A stretch of DNA of 64,000 nt from Mytilus trossulus (GCF_036588685.1 NC_086378.1:31101578-31165577); one strand, 5' to 3'; positions 32,371-47,500 are shown, counted from the first letter of the stretch. Made by a program: numbers and translations. The notes: generated by a model not told the origin, from the sequence alone.

Positions 32371-32640
32371 GTTAATCTGCACGCTCAGGGTGACCCTCTA
32401 ACCCGAACTCCTACGTCGTTCGGGTTAATAAGGGTCACCAATAAAACAGCTAGAATAATAAATCAGTAGAAAAAGTGCTATGTATTCATATTGCTTGGAG
32501 TGCAATATTCCAATAAAAATAACCTTCACTCACAAACCACTGATCTCAATATTATCAATTAAAAGACGACAAGCCTTTTAGAAAAGCTATTACTTGTTGT
32601 TTTATGATATTTCAAAATTTTGTTATAGATAGTTCTAAGT

Positions 32641-32757
32641 CATCGTGTATCATCAGTACAGCGGATATAGGTACAAAGATTTTCGTTACTGTGTAAGATC
32701 AAAATCGCTCACACCCGCTTGGTGAGTATTGTCCGCTGTACGAGGATACACGGTGTA
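32641..32757. repeat. Stem-loop of about 120 bp, one per unit
   Basis: The arms CGTGTATCATCAGTACAGCG and CGCTGTACGAGGATACACGG are inverted with two mismatches, separated by about 70 bp. Repeated at 37214, 41701 and 45088. Confidence 0.75.
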
Positions 32758-32799
32758 AGTCATATAAGGAAGATTGCTTTTTATAAGAACCATTAAAAC

Positions 32800-33340
32800 A
32801 TCCAACTAAATCCATTTATATTTTTCTGAGAAATAACGCATCAAAACGACCTTTTCTAATCGACAAACTATCGCTAGATTGTTTCGTTTAGGAACCATTA
32901 AAACTCTAGCTAAAAAAATTTTATAATGTTTAAGAAATAACGCACCACTATGACCATTTGAATCGACAAAACCATAGCCAGATTGTTTCTTTCCAGAACC
33001 ATTATAAATACAATTAATACCAATTATAATGTTTTGGAAATAACGCACCACAACCACCTTTTTAAATCGACAAAACCATAGCAAGATTGTTTCTTTCAAG
33101 AACCATTATAAATTCAACTAATACCAATTATAATGTTTTAGAAATAACGCACCACAACGACTTTTTTTAAATCGACAAAACCATAGCAAGATTGTTTCTT
33201 TCAAGAACCATTATAAATTCAACTAATACCAATTATAATGTTTTAGAAATAACGCACCACAACGACCTTTTTAAATCGACAAAACCATGGCCAGATTGTT
33301 TCTTATAAGAACCATTTTGAATTTCAACTAATACCACAAC
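32800..33340. repeat. 105-bp subrepeats within the unit
   Basis: About five copies of a 105-bp module containing AATAACGCACCACAACGACC, TCGACAAAACCATAGCAAGA and TTGTTTCTTTCAAGAACCAT. Copies occur in each unit (37360-37800, 41850-42290, 45230-45770) and inverted in the left flank (30840-31950). Confidence 0.85.
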
Positions 33341-34999
33341 AACCTTTTTTAAATCAAATGGACTGCACAACAGAATACAGAATCATAAACGCTAATGATA
33401 AGGAACAAAACACAGGGTGAATATAATAATGACGCATCATACAATATTAAGTGAATTTCTCCTTGGTATATTAAAGCAAGCATGGTACAGTAAAGAAGTA
33501 TATACATGGTGGCATACAGCTGCCATCGAAATGACCAGTTGCCTCTACACTAACTTTTTTTATCAACTTGTCCGGACAAGTACATACCAAAACTTACTTG
33601 TCCGAATGAAATTGTTACTTGTCAATTTTTTTTTATTAAAAATAACATTTGTACATCTTAAGATGATTTAAGGAACAAAACAAATTAAAACAATAGAACC
33701 GAATTTGATATTTTTCTTTTGAAATACTTTTCAAAATATGAGTCAAGTACACCTAATCTAGTCATATCACAGCACTACGGTTCAATTTTTCATCAATGCC
33801 AGTCTCATCAGACTGCACACGAGGCACCATCTGATAGGCCTGTACATTCATTGAATTTGTATGGTATCCGATTTATGTTTAAGTTGAAAAAAAATGTTTT
33901 GTAATTCATATATCTGCATTCACGGATGAAACGGTGGAAATTGGGGAACCCAGTTAATTCCCTTATTTCAACAGACATATGAAAGTAAAACTCGGGCTGT
34001 TTTAGCCCCTCCCCCATCCACCTTGATACCTTCTATTAGTTGTTTTTCTACTCCTTGTTACTTTGTCTAGTCCTATGCAGCCTATTTTTACAATGTAATC
34101 AGTTGTTCTACTGTTACACCAATTTGATCTTACAAAATGGTTCTGATAAGAACTATTTTGAATTCCAACTAATACCACAACAACCTTTTTTTTTTTTTTT
34201 TTTAAATCAAATGGACTGCACAACAGAATACAGAATCATAAACGCTAATGATAAGGAACAAAACACAAGGTGAATATAATAATGACGCATCATACAATAT
34301 TAAGTGAATTTCTCCTTGGTATATTAAAGCAAGCATGGTACAGTAAAGAAGTATATATATGGTGGCATACAGCTGCCAATGAAATGACCAGTTGCCTCTA
34401 CAATAACTGGCTACACAGCCCTTGCACGGATGACGCATGCCTCATCTTGCGAGAACACAAAAAATGGTATTTCATAACCTGCTATTTATTGTTATGTTCA
34501 AAAAATTCAAACACGTATATATACCAATTGTCCGTCAAAAAAACTTTTCATCTTGTCTTAGTGTAGCAATGGATGAAGGTTATGAATATTATTTTTTTTA
34601 GATTATTATGGTTCCGCTTATTTACATTCTAAAACACAACTGAATTGGTTTATTTTGTGTTTTTTTCAATATTGAAATTCTGTACACAAACTGACCTTGA
34701 ACATTGAAAAAGATCCTATCTTTAATCAGTGTTCATACCTTAAAATGTTTTCTGTAAAACAACAATGTAGGACGGCCTTTCTAAAGCTTCATATTAAAAC
34801 ACATTAGAGCTAATTTCCTAATGTGTGTAGGGTAAAAGTTTTGTTAGCTTGCTTGCTTGCTTTGTTTTTGTATTGTACAATTGTATTTGGGATGGTGTCC
34901 AATTAAATTTAAACACAATATATGCAGCTTCATCTTTTCCTTTCTATATTATTTGCACATGTCAATCTTAATTTCAATGCGCAAACATTCATGCTGTTA

Positions 35000-35142
35000 T
35001 TTTCTCTATGGTCGGGTTGTTGTCTCTTTGTTACATTCCCCATTTCCATTCTCAATTTTATTTTCAAACAAAGCAAACAATAAAATTAAGAATGGAAATG
35101 GGGAATGTATCAAAGAGACAACAACCCGATCATAGAGAAAAA
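35000..35142. repeat. Palindrome of about 63-bp arms at the edge of repeat family A
   Basis: GGTCGGGTTGTTGTCTCTTT followed by CCCCATTTCCATTCTCAATT is inverted as AAGAATGGAAATGGGGAATG and AAAGAGACAACAACCCGATC. The spacer is 17 bp (AAACAAAGCAAAC region). A head-to-head arrangement of the family A end, conserved in each unit (39468-39610, 43954-44100, 47436-47580). Confidence 0.85.
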
Positions 35143-36254
35143 ACAGCAGAAGGTCACCAACAGGTCTTCAATGTAACGAGAAATTCCCGCACCCGGAGGC
35201 GTCCTTCAGCTGGTCCCTAAACAAATATATACTAGTTCAGTGATAATGAACGCCATACTAATTTCCAAATTGTACACAAGAAACTAAAATTAAAATAATA
35301 CAAGACTATCAAAGACCAGAGGCAGTCCTGACTTGGGACAGGCGCAAAAATGCGGCGGGGTTAAACATGTTTATGAGATCTCAACCCTCCCCCTATACCT
35401 CTAGCCAATGTATGCCAATACGTACATTTAAAATTCAATTCAAGAGAAGTCCGAGTCTGATGTCAGAAGATGTAACCCAAAAAAAATAAACAAAATGACA
35501 ATTATACATAACTAACACATGACATGAGTAAAATCTCTTTGTTCTGACTTTACTATAATCTGAATAATGCAAAGCAAAGGTGTGCATTAACTACCTCAGA
35601 TATACTGCACAGTTCACATCTATTTTTACCTTTAGGGGCGGTTCCTAGATTTTGAATGGGCGTTATTATATCAAATTAAAAAAAAAATGTTGCTGAGTGT
35701 AGCGAGACTAAAAACAATATTGACTATTTTAAGCTAAAACACGTTACTTTATCCAATACTAAGGTGATGACATGTTAGCCTCCAACCCCCGTAGATATCG
35801 TAGTTTCAAAATAGGAAAAATGAAAGGTTAATTCTTATTTCTTTTTTTTCATCTTAGCTTGAACATATTTTTTTTTATTATATTAAGTGTACAGCATACA
35901 TCTTAAATCAGTGTTTTAAATTCAGAAAGATGGTAAAATTGTGCCAAAAAAGAAATGTATCTAAGAATATCCGAATAAAAAATAAATATGATTTTGATTA
36001 GTTTTAGACTAAATATAAAATTATAACGACTTTTTGAATATCTACTCCCTATATTTTTGGATCGAATTTAAAGGGAGTCATTTTAAGTTTCTTTTAAAAC
36101 AGGGAGATTAGCTGGAGATCAAACAGACTTCATTTAGATGGTTGTGTCTTCAAAATTGATACAGTAGATACAAAGCAATTTTGGGGAGGGGGGAGTAAAA
36201 GATTGGAAAGAGAAACGTATTTTCTGTTTATTCAACATTTAAAATTTAGGTAGT

Positions 36255-39200
36255 CTGTCTCGGTTTATCTTTCTCTTTTAAAACATTTCATTGAGGGAAA
36301 GACATTCAAAAGCTTAACAACCTTTCAGTTATGTTTTTTTCCTATACAACGATTTCAGAAAGTACACAATTTGCCAAAGTCTTAATCGTAAGTTATTAAA
36401 TAAAAAATGAGAATAGATTTAAAAGAAACATTAAAAAATTCTACCATTAAATCGCAATTTTACAGTAAGTCTAAACCAAAAAAAAAATAGCAATTTAAAA
36501 CTTATCCAAGTCGTATTTCACCCCTTTCTTTATCCTACAAGCCTACAAGGAACTATCCTAGGATCCGTGGATTGCTGAACATCGTCCACATCTAAAACGT
36601 TCTTGTTAATTGATGACGTCATGTGTTAAAACAGTTATTGGCCAAATCAAATCGGTATATAGAGGTTAATCTGCACGCTCAGGGTGACCCTCTAACCCGA
36701 ACTCCTACGTCGTTCGGGTTAATAAGGGTCACCTGAGCTGTGCAGATTAACTTCTATATATCTACTTGCTTGGTCAATAACTATAACTTAACGTGTACCG
36801 TCAAACTAATTCTTCTGTGACAAAAGTCGGATAAGATAAAATCACTTCTTTACGTATAAGATGTAACATTCTCAAATTTGAAAGGCAAGTGGTAGGTTAT
36901 ATGCTTTTTTTTTTTTATCAAGTTGAAATAGACACTGTATGCATTTTATTATAATATCATTTCCATTTCCATTTTCAATTTTATTAAGTCTCCTATTATA
37001 ACCCTGGTCCACCAATAAAACAACTAGAATCACAAATTAGTAGAAAAAGTGCTATGTATTCATATTGCTTGGAGTGCAATATTCCAATAAAAATAACCTT
37101 CACTCACAAACCACTGATCTCAATATTATCAATTAAAATACGACAAGCCTTTTAGAAAAGCTATTACTTGTTGTTTTATGATATTTCAATATTTTGTTAT
37201 AGATAGTTTTAAGTCATCGTGTATCATCAGTACAGCGGATATAGGTACACAGATTTTCGTTACTGTGTAAGATCAAAATCGCTCACGCCCGCTTGGTGAG
37301 AATTGTCCGCTGTACGAGGATACACGGTGTAAGTCATATAAGGAAGATTGCTTTTTATAAGAACCATTAAAACATCCAACTAAAACCATTTATATTTTTC
37401 TGCGAAATAACGCATCAAAACGACCTTTTCTAATCGACAAACTATCGCTAGATTGTTTCTTTTAGGAACCATTAAAACTCCAGCTAAAACTTTTTATAAT
37501 GTTTAAGAAATAACGCACCACTATGACCATTTAAATCGACAAAACCATAGCCAGATTGTTTCTTTCCAGAACCATTATAAATACAATTAATACCAATTAT
37601 AATGTTTTGGAAATAACGCACCACAACGACCTTTTTAAATCGACAAAACCATAGCAAGATTGTTTCTTTCAAGAACCATTCTAAATTCAACTAATACCAA
37701 TTATAATGTTTTATAAATAACGCACCACAACGACCTTTTTAAATCGACAAAACCATGGCCAGATTGTTTCTTATAAGAACCATTTTGAATTTCAACTAAT
37801 ACCACAACAACCTTTTTTTTAAATCAAATGGACTGCACAACAGAATACAGAATCATAAACGCTAATGATAAGGAACAAAACACAGGGTGAATATAATAAT
37901 GACGCATCATACAATATTAAGTGAATTTCTCCTTGGTATATTAAAGCAAGCATGGTACAGTAAAGAAGTATATATATGGTGGCATACAGCTGCCATCGAA
38001 ATGACCAGTTGCCTCTACAATAACTTTTTTTTATCAACTTGTCCATTAGGACAAGTACAAACCAAAACTTACTTGTCCGAATGAAATTGTTACTTGTCAA
38101 TTTTTTTTTTATTAAAAATAACATTTGTACATCTTTAGTTGATTTAAGGAACAAAACAAATTAAAACAATAGAACCGAATTTGATATTTTTCTTTTGAAA
38201 TACTTTTCAAAATATGAGTCAAGTACACCTAATCTAGTCATATCACAGCACTACGGTTCAATTTTTCATCAATGCCAGTCTCATCAGACTGCACACGAGG
38301 CACCATCTGATAGGCCTGTACATTCATTGAATTTGTATGGTATCCGGTTTATTTTTAATTTAAAAATAAATGTTTTGTAATTCATATATCTGCATTCACG
38401 GATGAAACGGTGGAAATTGGGGAACCCAGTTAATTCCCTTATTTCAACAGACATATGAAAGTAAAACTCGGGCTGTTTTAGCCCCTCCCCCATCCACCTT
38501 GATACCTTCTATTAGTTGTTTTTCTACTCCTTGTTACTTTGTCTAGTCCTATGCAGCCTATTTTTACAATGTAATCAGTTGTTCTACTGTTACACCAATT
38601 TGATCTTACAAAATGGTTCTGATAAGAACTATTTTGAATTCCAACTAATACCACAACAACTTTTTTTTTTTTAAATCAAATGGACTGCACAACAGAATAC
38701 AGAATCATAAACGCTAATGATAAGGAACAAAACACAAGGTGAATATAATAATGACGCATCATACAATATTAAGTGAATTTCTCCTTGGTGTATTAAATCA
38801 AGCATGGTACAGTAAAGAAGTATATATATGGTGGCATACAGCTGCCAATGAAATGACCAGTTGCCTCTACAATAACTGGCTACACAGCCCTTGCACGGAT
38901 GACGCATGCCTCATCTTGCGAGAACACAAAAAATGGTATTTCATAACCTGCTATTTATTGTTATGTTCAAAAAATTCAAACACGTATATATACCAATTGT
39001 CCGTCAAAAAAACTTTTCATCTTGTCTTAGTGTAGCAATGGATGAAGGTTATGAATATTATTTTTTTTAGATTATTATGGTTCCGCTTATTTACATTCTA
39101 AAACACAACTGAATTGGTTTATTTTGTGTTTTTTTCAATATTGAAATTCTGTACACAAACTGACCTTGAACATTGAAAAAGATCCTATCTTTAATCAGTG

Positions 39201-40738
39201 TTCATACCTTAAAATGTTTTCTGTAAAACAACAATGTAGGACGGCCTTTCTAAAGCTTCATATTAAAACACATTAGAGCTAATTTCCTAATGTGTGTAGG
39301 GTAAAAGTTTTGTTAGCTTGCTTGCTTGCTTTGTTTTTGTATTGTACAATTGTATTTGGGATGGTGTCCAATTAAATTTAAACACAATATATGCAGCTTC
39401 ATCTTTTCCTTTCTATATTATTTGCACATGTCAATCTTAATTTCAATGCGCAAACATTCATGCTGTTATTTTCTCTATGGTCGGGTTGTTGTCTCTTTGT
39501 TACATTCCCCATTTCCATTCTCAATTTTATTTTCAAACAAAGCAAACAATAAAATTAAGAATGGAAATGGGGAATGTATCAAAGAGACAACAACCCGATC
39601 ATAGAGAAAAAAACAGCAGAAGGTCACCAACAGGTCTTCAATGTAACGAGAAATTCCCGCACCCGGAGGCGTCCTTCAGCTGGTCCCTAAACAAATATAT
39701 ACTAGTTCAGTGATAATGAACGCCATACTAATTTCCAAATTGTACACAAGAAACTAAAATTAAAATAATACAAGACTATCAAAGACCAGAGGCAGTCCTG
39801 ACTTGGGACAGGCGCAAAAATGCGGCGGGGTTAAACATGTTTATGAGATCTCAACCCTCCCCCTATACCTCTAGCCAATGTAGAAACGTAAACGCATAAC
39901 AATACGTACATTTAAAATTCAATTCAAGAGAAGTCCGAGTCTGATGTCAGAAGATGTAACCCAAAAAAAATAAACAAAATGACAATTATACATAACTAAC
40001 ACATGACATGAGTAAAATCTCTTTGTTCTGACTGTACTATAATCTGAATAATGCAAAGCAAAGGTGTGCATTAACTACCTCAGATATACTGCACAGTTCA
40101 CATCTATTTTTACCTTTAGGGGCGGTTCCTAGATTTTGAATGGGCGTTATTATATCAAATTAAAAAAGAAATGTCGCCGAGTGTAGCGAGACTAAAAACA
40201 ATATTGACTATTTTAAGCTAAAACACGTTACTTTATCCAATACTAAGGTGATGACATGTTAGCCTCCAACCCCCGTAGATATCGTAGTTTCAAAATAGGA
40301 AAAATGAAAGGTTAATCCTTATTTCTTTTTTTTCATCTTAGCTTGAACTTAATTTTTTTTATTATATTAAGTGTACAGCATACATCTTAAATCAGTGTTT
40401 TAAATTCAGAAAGATGGTAAAATTGTGCCAAAAAAGAAATGTATCTAAGAATATCCGAATAAAAAATAAATCTGATTTTGATTAGTTTTAGACTAAATAT
40501 AAGATTATAACGACTTTTTGAATATCTATTCCCTATATTTTTGGATCGAATTTAAAGGGAGTCATTTTAAGTTTCTTTTAAAACAGGGAGATTAGCTGGA
40601 GATCAAACAGACTTCATTTAGATGGTTGTGTCTTCAAAATTGATACAGTAGATACAAAGCAATTTTGGGGAGGGGGGAGTAAAAGATTGGAAAGAGAAGC
40701 GTATTTTCTGTTTATTCAACATTTAAAATTTAGGTAAT
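36255..40738 (+). repeat. Tandem array unit 2 (4.48 kb)
   Basis: Complete unit, nearly identical to unit 3. It contains the roughly 280-bp segment (36733-37010) missing in unit 1, including the right half of a hairpin (GCAGATTAACTTCTATATA pairing with TATATAGAGGTTAATCTGC). Block C copies at 37830 and 38680. Confidence 0.93.
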
Positions 40739-43700
40739 CTGTCTCGGTTTATCTTTCTCTTTTAAAACATTTCATTGAGGGAAAGACATTCAAAAGCTTA
40801 ACAACCTTTCAGTTATGTTTTTTTTCCTATACAACGATTTCAGAAAGTACACAATTTGCCAAAGTCTTAATCGTAAGTTATTAAATAAAAAATGGGAATA
40901 GATTTAAAAGAAACATTAAAAAATTCTACCATTAAATCGCAATTTTACAGTAAGTCTAAACCAAAAAAAAAAATAGCAATTTAAAACTTATCCAAGTCGT
41001 ATTTCACCCCTTTCTTTACCCTACAAGCCTACAAGGAACTATCCTAGGATCCGTGGATTGCTGAACATCGTCCACATCTAAAACGTTCTTGTTAATTGAT
41101 GACGTCATGTGTTAAAACAGTTAATGGCCAATCAAATCGGTATATAGAGGTTAATCTGCACGCTCAGGGTGACCCTCTAACCCGAACTCCTACGTCGTTC
41201 GGGTTAATAAGGGTCACCTGAGCTGTGCAGATTAACTTCTATATACCTAATTGCTTGGTCAATAACTATAACTTAACGTGTACCGTCAAACTAATTCTTC
41301 TGTGACAAAAGTCGGATAAGATAAAATCACTTCTTTACGTATAAGATGTAACATTCTCAAATTTGAAAGGCAAGTGGTAGGTTATATGCTTTTTTTTTTT
41401 ATCAAGTTGAAATAGACACTGTATGCATTTTATTATAATATCATTCCCATTTCCATTTTCAATTTTATTAAGTCTCCTATTATAACCCTGGTCCACCAAT
41501 AAAACAACTAGAATCACAAATTAGTAGAAAAAGTGCTATGTATTCATATTGCTTGGAGTGCAATATTCCAATAAAAATAACCTTCACTCACAAACCACTG
41601 ATCTCAATATTATCAATTAAAATACGACAAGCCTTTTAGAAAAGCTATTACTTGTTGTTTTATGATATTTCAATATTTTGTTATAGATAGTTCTAAGTCA
41701 TCGTGTATCATCAGTACAGCGGATATAGGTACACAGATTTTCGTTACTGTGTAAGATCAAAATCGCTCACGCCCGCTTGGTGAGAATTGTCCGCTGTACG
41801 AGGATACACGGTGTAAGTCATATAAGGAAGATTGCTTTTTATAAGAACCATTAAAACATCCAACTAAAACCATTTATATTTTTCTGCGAAATAACGCATC
41901 AAAACGACCTTTTCTAATCGACAAACTATCGCTAGATTGTTTCTTTTAGGAACCATTAAAACTCCAGCTAAAACTTTTTATAATGTTTAAGAAATAACGC
42001 ACCACTATGACCATTTAAATCGACAAAACCATAGCCAGATTGTTTCTTTCCAGAACCATTATAAATACAATTAATACCAATTATAATGTTTTGGAAATAA
42101 CGCACCACAACGACCTTTTTAAATCGACAAAACCATAGCAAGATTGTTTCTTTCAAGAACCATTCTAAATTCAACTAATACCAATTATAATGTTTTATAA
42201 ATAACGCACAACAACGACCTTTTTAAATCGACAAAACCATGGCCAGATTGTTTCTTATAAGAACCATTTTTGAATTTCATCTAATACCACAACAACCTTT
42301 TTTTTAAATCAAATGGACTGCACAACAGAATACAGAATCATAAACGCTAATGATAAGGAACAAAACACAGGGTGAATATAATAATGACGCATCATACAAT
42401 ATTAAGTGAATTTCTCCTTGGTATATTAAAGCAAGCATGGTACAGTAAAGAAGTATATATATGGTGGCATACAGCTGCCATCGAAATGACCAGTTGCCTA
42501 TACAATAACTTTTTTTTATCAACTTGTCCATTAGGACAAGTACATACCAAAACTTACTTGTCCGAATGAAATTTTTACTTGTCAATTTTTTTTTATTAAA
42601 AATAACATTTGTACATCTTAAGTTGATTTAAGGAACAAAACAAATTAAAACAATAGAACCGAATTTGATATTTTTCTTTTGAAATACTTTTCAAAATATG
42701 AGTCAAGTACACCTAATCTAGTCATATCACAGCACTACGGTTCAATTTTTCATCAATGCCAGTCTCATCAGACTGCACACGAGGCACCATCTGATAGGCC
42801 TGTACATTCATTGAATTTGTATGGTATCCGGTTTATTTTTAAGTTGAAAAAAAATGTTTTGTAATTCATATATCTGCATTCACGGATGAAACGGTGGAAA
42901 TTGGGGAACCCAGTTAATTCCCTTATTTTAATAGACATATGAAAGTAAAACTCGGGCTGTTTTAGCCCCTCCCCCATCCACCTTGATACCTTCTATTAGT
43001 TGTTTTTTCTACTCCTTGTTTCTTTGTCTAGTCCTATGCAGCCTATTTTTACAATGTAATCAGTTGTTCTACTGTTACACCAATTTGATCTTACAAAATG
43101 GTTCTGATAAGAACTATTTTGAATTCCAACTAATACCACAACAACTTTTTTTTTTTTAAATCAAATGGACTGCACAACAGAATACAGAATCATAAACGCT
43201 AATGATAAGGAACAAAACACAAGGTGAATATAATAATGACGCATCATACAATATTAAGTGAATTTCTCCTTGGTATATTAAAGCAAGCATGGTACAGTAA
43301 AGAATTATATATATGGTGGCATACAGCTGCCAATGAAATGACCAGTTGCCTCTACAATAACTGGCTACACAGCCCTTGCACGGATGACGCATGCCCAGTC
43401 ATCTTGCGAGAACACAAAAAATGGTATTTCATAACCTGCTATTTATTGTTATGTTTAAAAAATTCAAACACGTATATATACCAATTGTCCGTCAAAAAAA
43501 CTTTTCATCTAGTCTTAGTGTAGCAATGGATGAAGGTTATGAATATTATTTTTAGATTATTATGGTTCCGCTTATTTACATTCTAAAACACAACTGAATT
43601 GGTTTATTTTGTGTTTTTTTCAATATTGAAATTCTGTACACAAACTGACCTTGAACATTGAAAAAGATCCTATCTTTAATCAGTGTTCATACCTTAAAAT

Positions 43701-44579
43701 GTTTTCTGTAAAACAAAAATGTAGGACGGCCTTTCTAAAGCTTCATATTAAAACACATTAGAGCTAATTTCCTAATGTGTGTAAGGTAAAAGTTTTGTTA
43801 GCTTGCTTGCTTGCTTTGTTTTTGTATTGTACAATTGTATTTGGGATGGTGTCCAATTAAATTTAAACACAATATATGCAGCTTCATCTTTTCCTATCTA
43901 TATTATTTGCACATGTCAATCTTAATTTCAATGCGCAAACATTCATGCTGTTATTTTTTCTATGGTCGGGTTGTTGTCTCTTTGGTACATTCCCCATTTC
44001 CATTCTCAATTTTATTTATACAAACAAAGCAAACAATAAAATTAAGAATGGAAATGGGGAATGTATCAAAGAGACAACAACCCGATCATAGAGAAAAAAC
44101 CCAGCAGAAGGTCACCAACAGGTCTTCAATGTAACGAGAAATTCCCGCATCCGGAGGCGTCCTTTGGCTGGTCCCTAAACAAATATATACTAGTTCAGTG
44201 ATAATGAACGCCATACTAATTTCCAAATTGTACACAAGAAACTAAAATTAAAATAATACAAGACTATCAAAGACCAGAGGCAGTCCTGACTTGGGACAGG
44301 CGCAAAAATGCGGCGGGGTTAAACATGTTTATGAGATCTCAACCCTCCCCCTATACCTCTAGCCAATGTAGAAACGTAAACGCATAACAATACGTACATT
44401 TAAAATTCAATTCAAGAGAAGTCCGAGTCTGATGTCAGAAGATGTAACCCCAAAAAAATAAACAAAATGACAATTATACATAACTAACACATGACATGAG
44501 TAAAATCTCTTTGTTCTGACTGTACTATAATCTGAATAATGCAAAGCAAAGGTGTGCATTAACTACCTCAGATATACTC
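40739..44579 (+). repeat. Tandem array unit 3 (3' truncated)
   Basis: Identical in order to unit 2 up to GATATACT, where a deletion of about 1 kb joins it directly to an internal position (CGTCGTTCGGGTTAATAAGG) of the next unit at 44578-44580. Confidence 0.92.
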
Positions 44580-47500
44580 CTTCGTCGTTCGGGTTAATAA
44601 GGGTCACCTGAGCTGTGCAGATTAACTTCTATATACCTACTTACTTGGTCAATAACTATAACTTAACGTGTACCGTCAAACTAATTCTTCTGTGACAAAA
44701 GTCGGATAAGATAAAATCACTTCTTTACGTATAAGATGTAACATTCTCAAATTTGAAAGGCAAGTGGTAGGTTATATGCTTTTTTTTTTATCAAGTTGAA
44801 ATAGACACTGTATGCATTTTATTATAATATCATTCCCATTTCCATTTTCAATTTTATTAAGTCTCCTATTATAACCCTGGTCCACCAATAAAACAACTAG
44901 AATCACAAATTAGTAGAAAAAGTGCTATGTATTCATTTTGCTTGGAGTGCAATATTCCAATAAAAATAACCTTCACTCACAAACCACTGATCTCAATATT
45001 ATCAATTACAAGACGACAAGCCTTTTAGAAAAGCTATTACTTGTTGTTTTATGATATTTCAATATTTTGTTATAGATAGTTCTAAGTCATCGTGTATCAT
45101 CAGTACAGCGGATATAGGTACAAAGATTTTCGTTACTGTGTAAGATCAAAATCGCTCACGCCCGCTTGGTGAGTATTGTCCGCTGTACGAGGATACACGG
45201 TGTAAGTCATATAAGGAAGATTGCTTTTTATAAGAATCATTAAAACATCCAACTAAAACCATTTATATTTTTCTGAGAAATAACGCATAAAACGACCTTT
45301 TCTAATCGTAGATTGTTTCTTTTAAGAACCATTAAAACTCCAGCTAAAAGTTTTATAATGTTTAAGAAATAACGCACCACTATGACCATTTAAATCGACA
45401 AAACCATAGCCAGATTGTTTCTTTCCAGAACCATTATAAATACAATTAATACCAATTATAATGTTTGGGAAATAACGCACCACAACGACCTTTTTAAATC
45501 GACAAAACCATAGCCAGATTGTTTCTTTCAAGAACCATTATAAATTCAACTAATAACAATTATAATGTTTTAGAAATAACGCACCACAACGACTTTTTTA
45601 AATCGACAAAACCATAGCAAGATTGTTTCTTTCAAAAACCATTATAAATTCAACCAATACCGATTATAATGTTTTAGAAATAACGCACCATAACGACCTT
45701 TTTAAATCGACAAAACCATGGCCAGATTGTTTCTTATAAGAACCATTTTGAATTTCAACTAATACCACAACAACCTTTTTTAAATCAAATGGACTGCACA
45801 ACAGAATACAGAATCATAAACGCTAATGATAAGGAACAAAACACAGGGTGAATATAATAATGACGCATCAAACAATATTAAGTGAATTTCTCCTTGGTAT
45901 ATTAAAGCAAGCATGGTACAGTAAAGAAGTATATATATGGTGGCATACAGCTGCCATCGAAATGACCAGTTGCCTATACAATAACTTTTTTTTATCAACT
46001 TGTCCATTAGGACAAGTACATACCAAAACTTACTTGTCCGAATGAAATTGTTACTTGTCAATTTTTTTTTAATTAAAAATAACATTTGTACATCTTAAGT
46101 TGATTTAAGGAACAAAACAAATTAAAACAATAGAACCGAATTTGATATTTTTCTTTTGAAATACTTTTCAAAATATGAGTCAAGTACACCTAATCTAGTC
46201 ATATCACAGCACTACGGTTCAATTTTTCATCAATGCCAATCTCATCAGACTGCACACGAGGCACCATCTGATAGGCCTGTACATTCATTGATTTTGTATG
46301 GTATCCGGTTTATTTTTAAGTTGAAAAAAAATGGTTTGTAATTCATATATCTGCATTCACGGATGAAACGGTGGAAATTGGGGAACCCAGTTAATTCCCT
46401 TATTTCAACAGACATATGAAAGTAAAACTCGGGCTGTTTTAGCCCCTCCCCCATCCACCTTGATACCTTCTATTAGTTGTTTTTCTACTCCTTGTTACTT
46501 TGTCTAGTCCTATGCAGCCTATTTTTACAATGTAATCAGTTGTTCTACTGTTACACCAATTTGATCTTACAAAATGGTTCTGATAAGAACTATTTTGAAT
46601 TCCAACTTATACCACAACAACCTTTTTTTTTTTTTTTTTTTTTAAATCAAATGGACTGCACAACAGAATACAGAATCATAAACGCTAATGATAAGGAACA
46701 AAACACAAGGTGGATATAATAATGATGCATCATACAATATTAAGTGAATTCCTCCTTGGTATATTAAAGCAAGCATGGTACAGTAAAGAAGTATCATTAT
46801 GGTGGCATACAGCTGCCATCGAAATGACCAGTTGCCTCTACAATAACTGGCTACACAGCCCTTGCACGGATGACGCATGCCTCCTCTTGCGTGAACACAA
46901 AAAATGGTATTTCATAACCTGCCATTTATTGTTATGTTTAAAAATTCAAACACGTATATATACCAATTGTCCGTCAAATAAACTTTTCATCTTGTCTTAG
47001 TGTAGCAATGGATGAAGGTTATGAATATTATTTTTAGATTATTATGGTTCCGCTTATTTACATTCTAAAACACAACTGAATTGGTTTATTTTGTGTTTTT
47101 TTCAATATTGAAATTCTGTACACAAACTGACCTTGAACATTGAAAAAGATCCTATCTTTAATCAGTGTTCATACCTTAAAATGTTTTCTGTAAGACAACA
47201 ATGTAGGACGGCCTTTCTAAAGCTTCATATTAAAACACATTAGAGCTAATTTCCTAATGTGTGTAGGGTAAAAGTTTTGTTAGCTTGCTTGCTTGCTTTG
47301 TTTTTGTATTGTACAATTGTATTTGGGATGGTGTCCAATTAAATTTAAACACAATATATGCAGCTTCATCTTTTCCTATCTATTTTATTTGCACATGTCA
47401 ATCTTAATTTCAATGCGCAAACATTCATGCTGTTATTTTTTCTATGGTCGGGTTGTTGTCTCTTTGGTACATTCCCCATTTCCATTCTCAATTTTATTTA

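Larger units (their letters stand above)
31962..36254 (+). repeat. Tandem array unit 1 (about 4.29 kb)
   Basis: First of four head-to-tail units. Order inside: CTGTCTCGGTTTATC start; a TGACGTCA / CCAAT / TATA-like cluster; a hairpin; a second hairpin (CGTGTATCATC ... GATACACGG); 105-bp subrepeats with AACGCACCACAACGACC; block C (from 33360); block D; a second direct copy of block C about 853 bp later (34210); a palindrome; repeat family A. It lacks a segment of about 280 bp present in units 2-4. Short ORFs recur in every unit but hold no recognisable domain. Confidence 0.92.
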
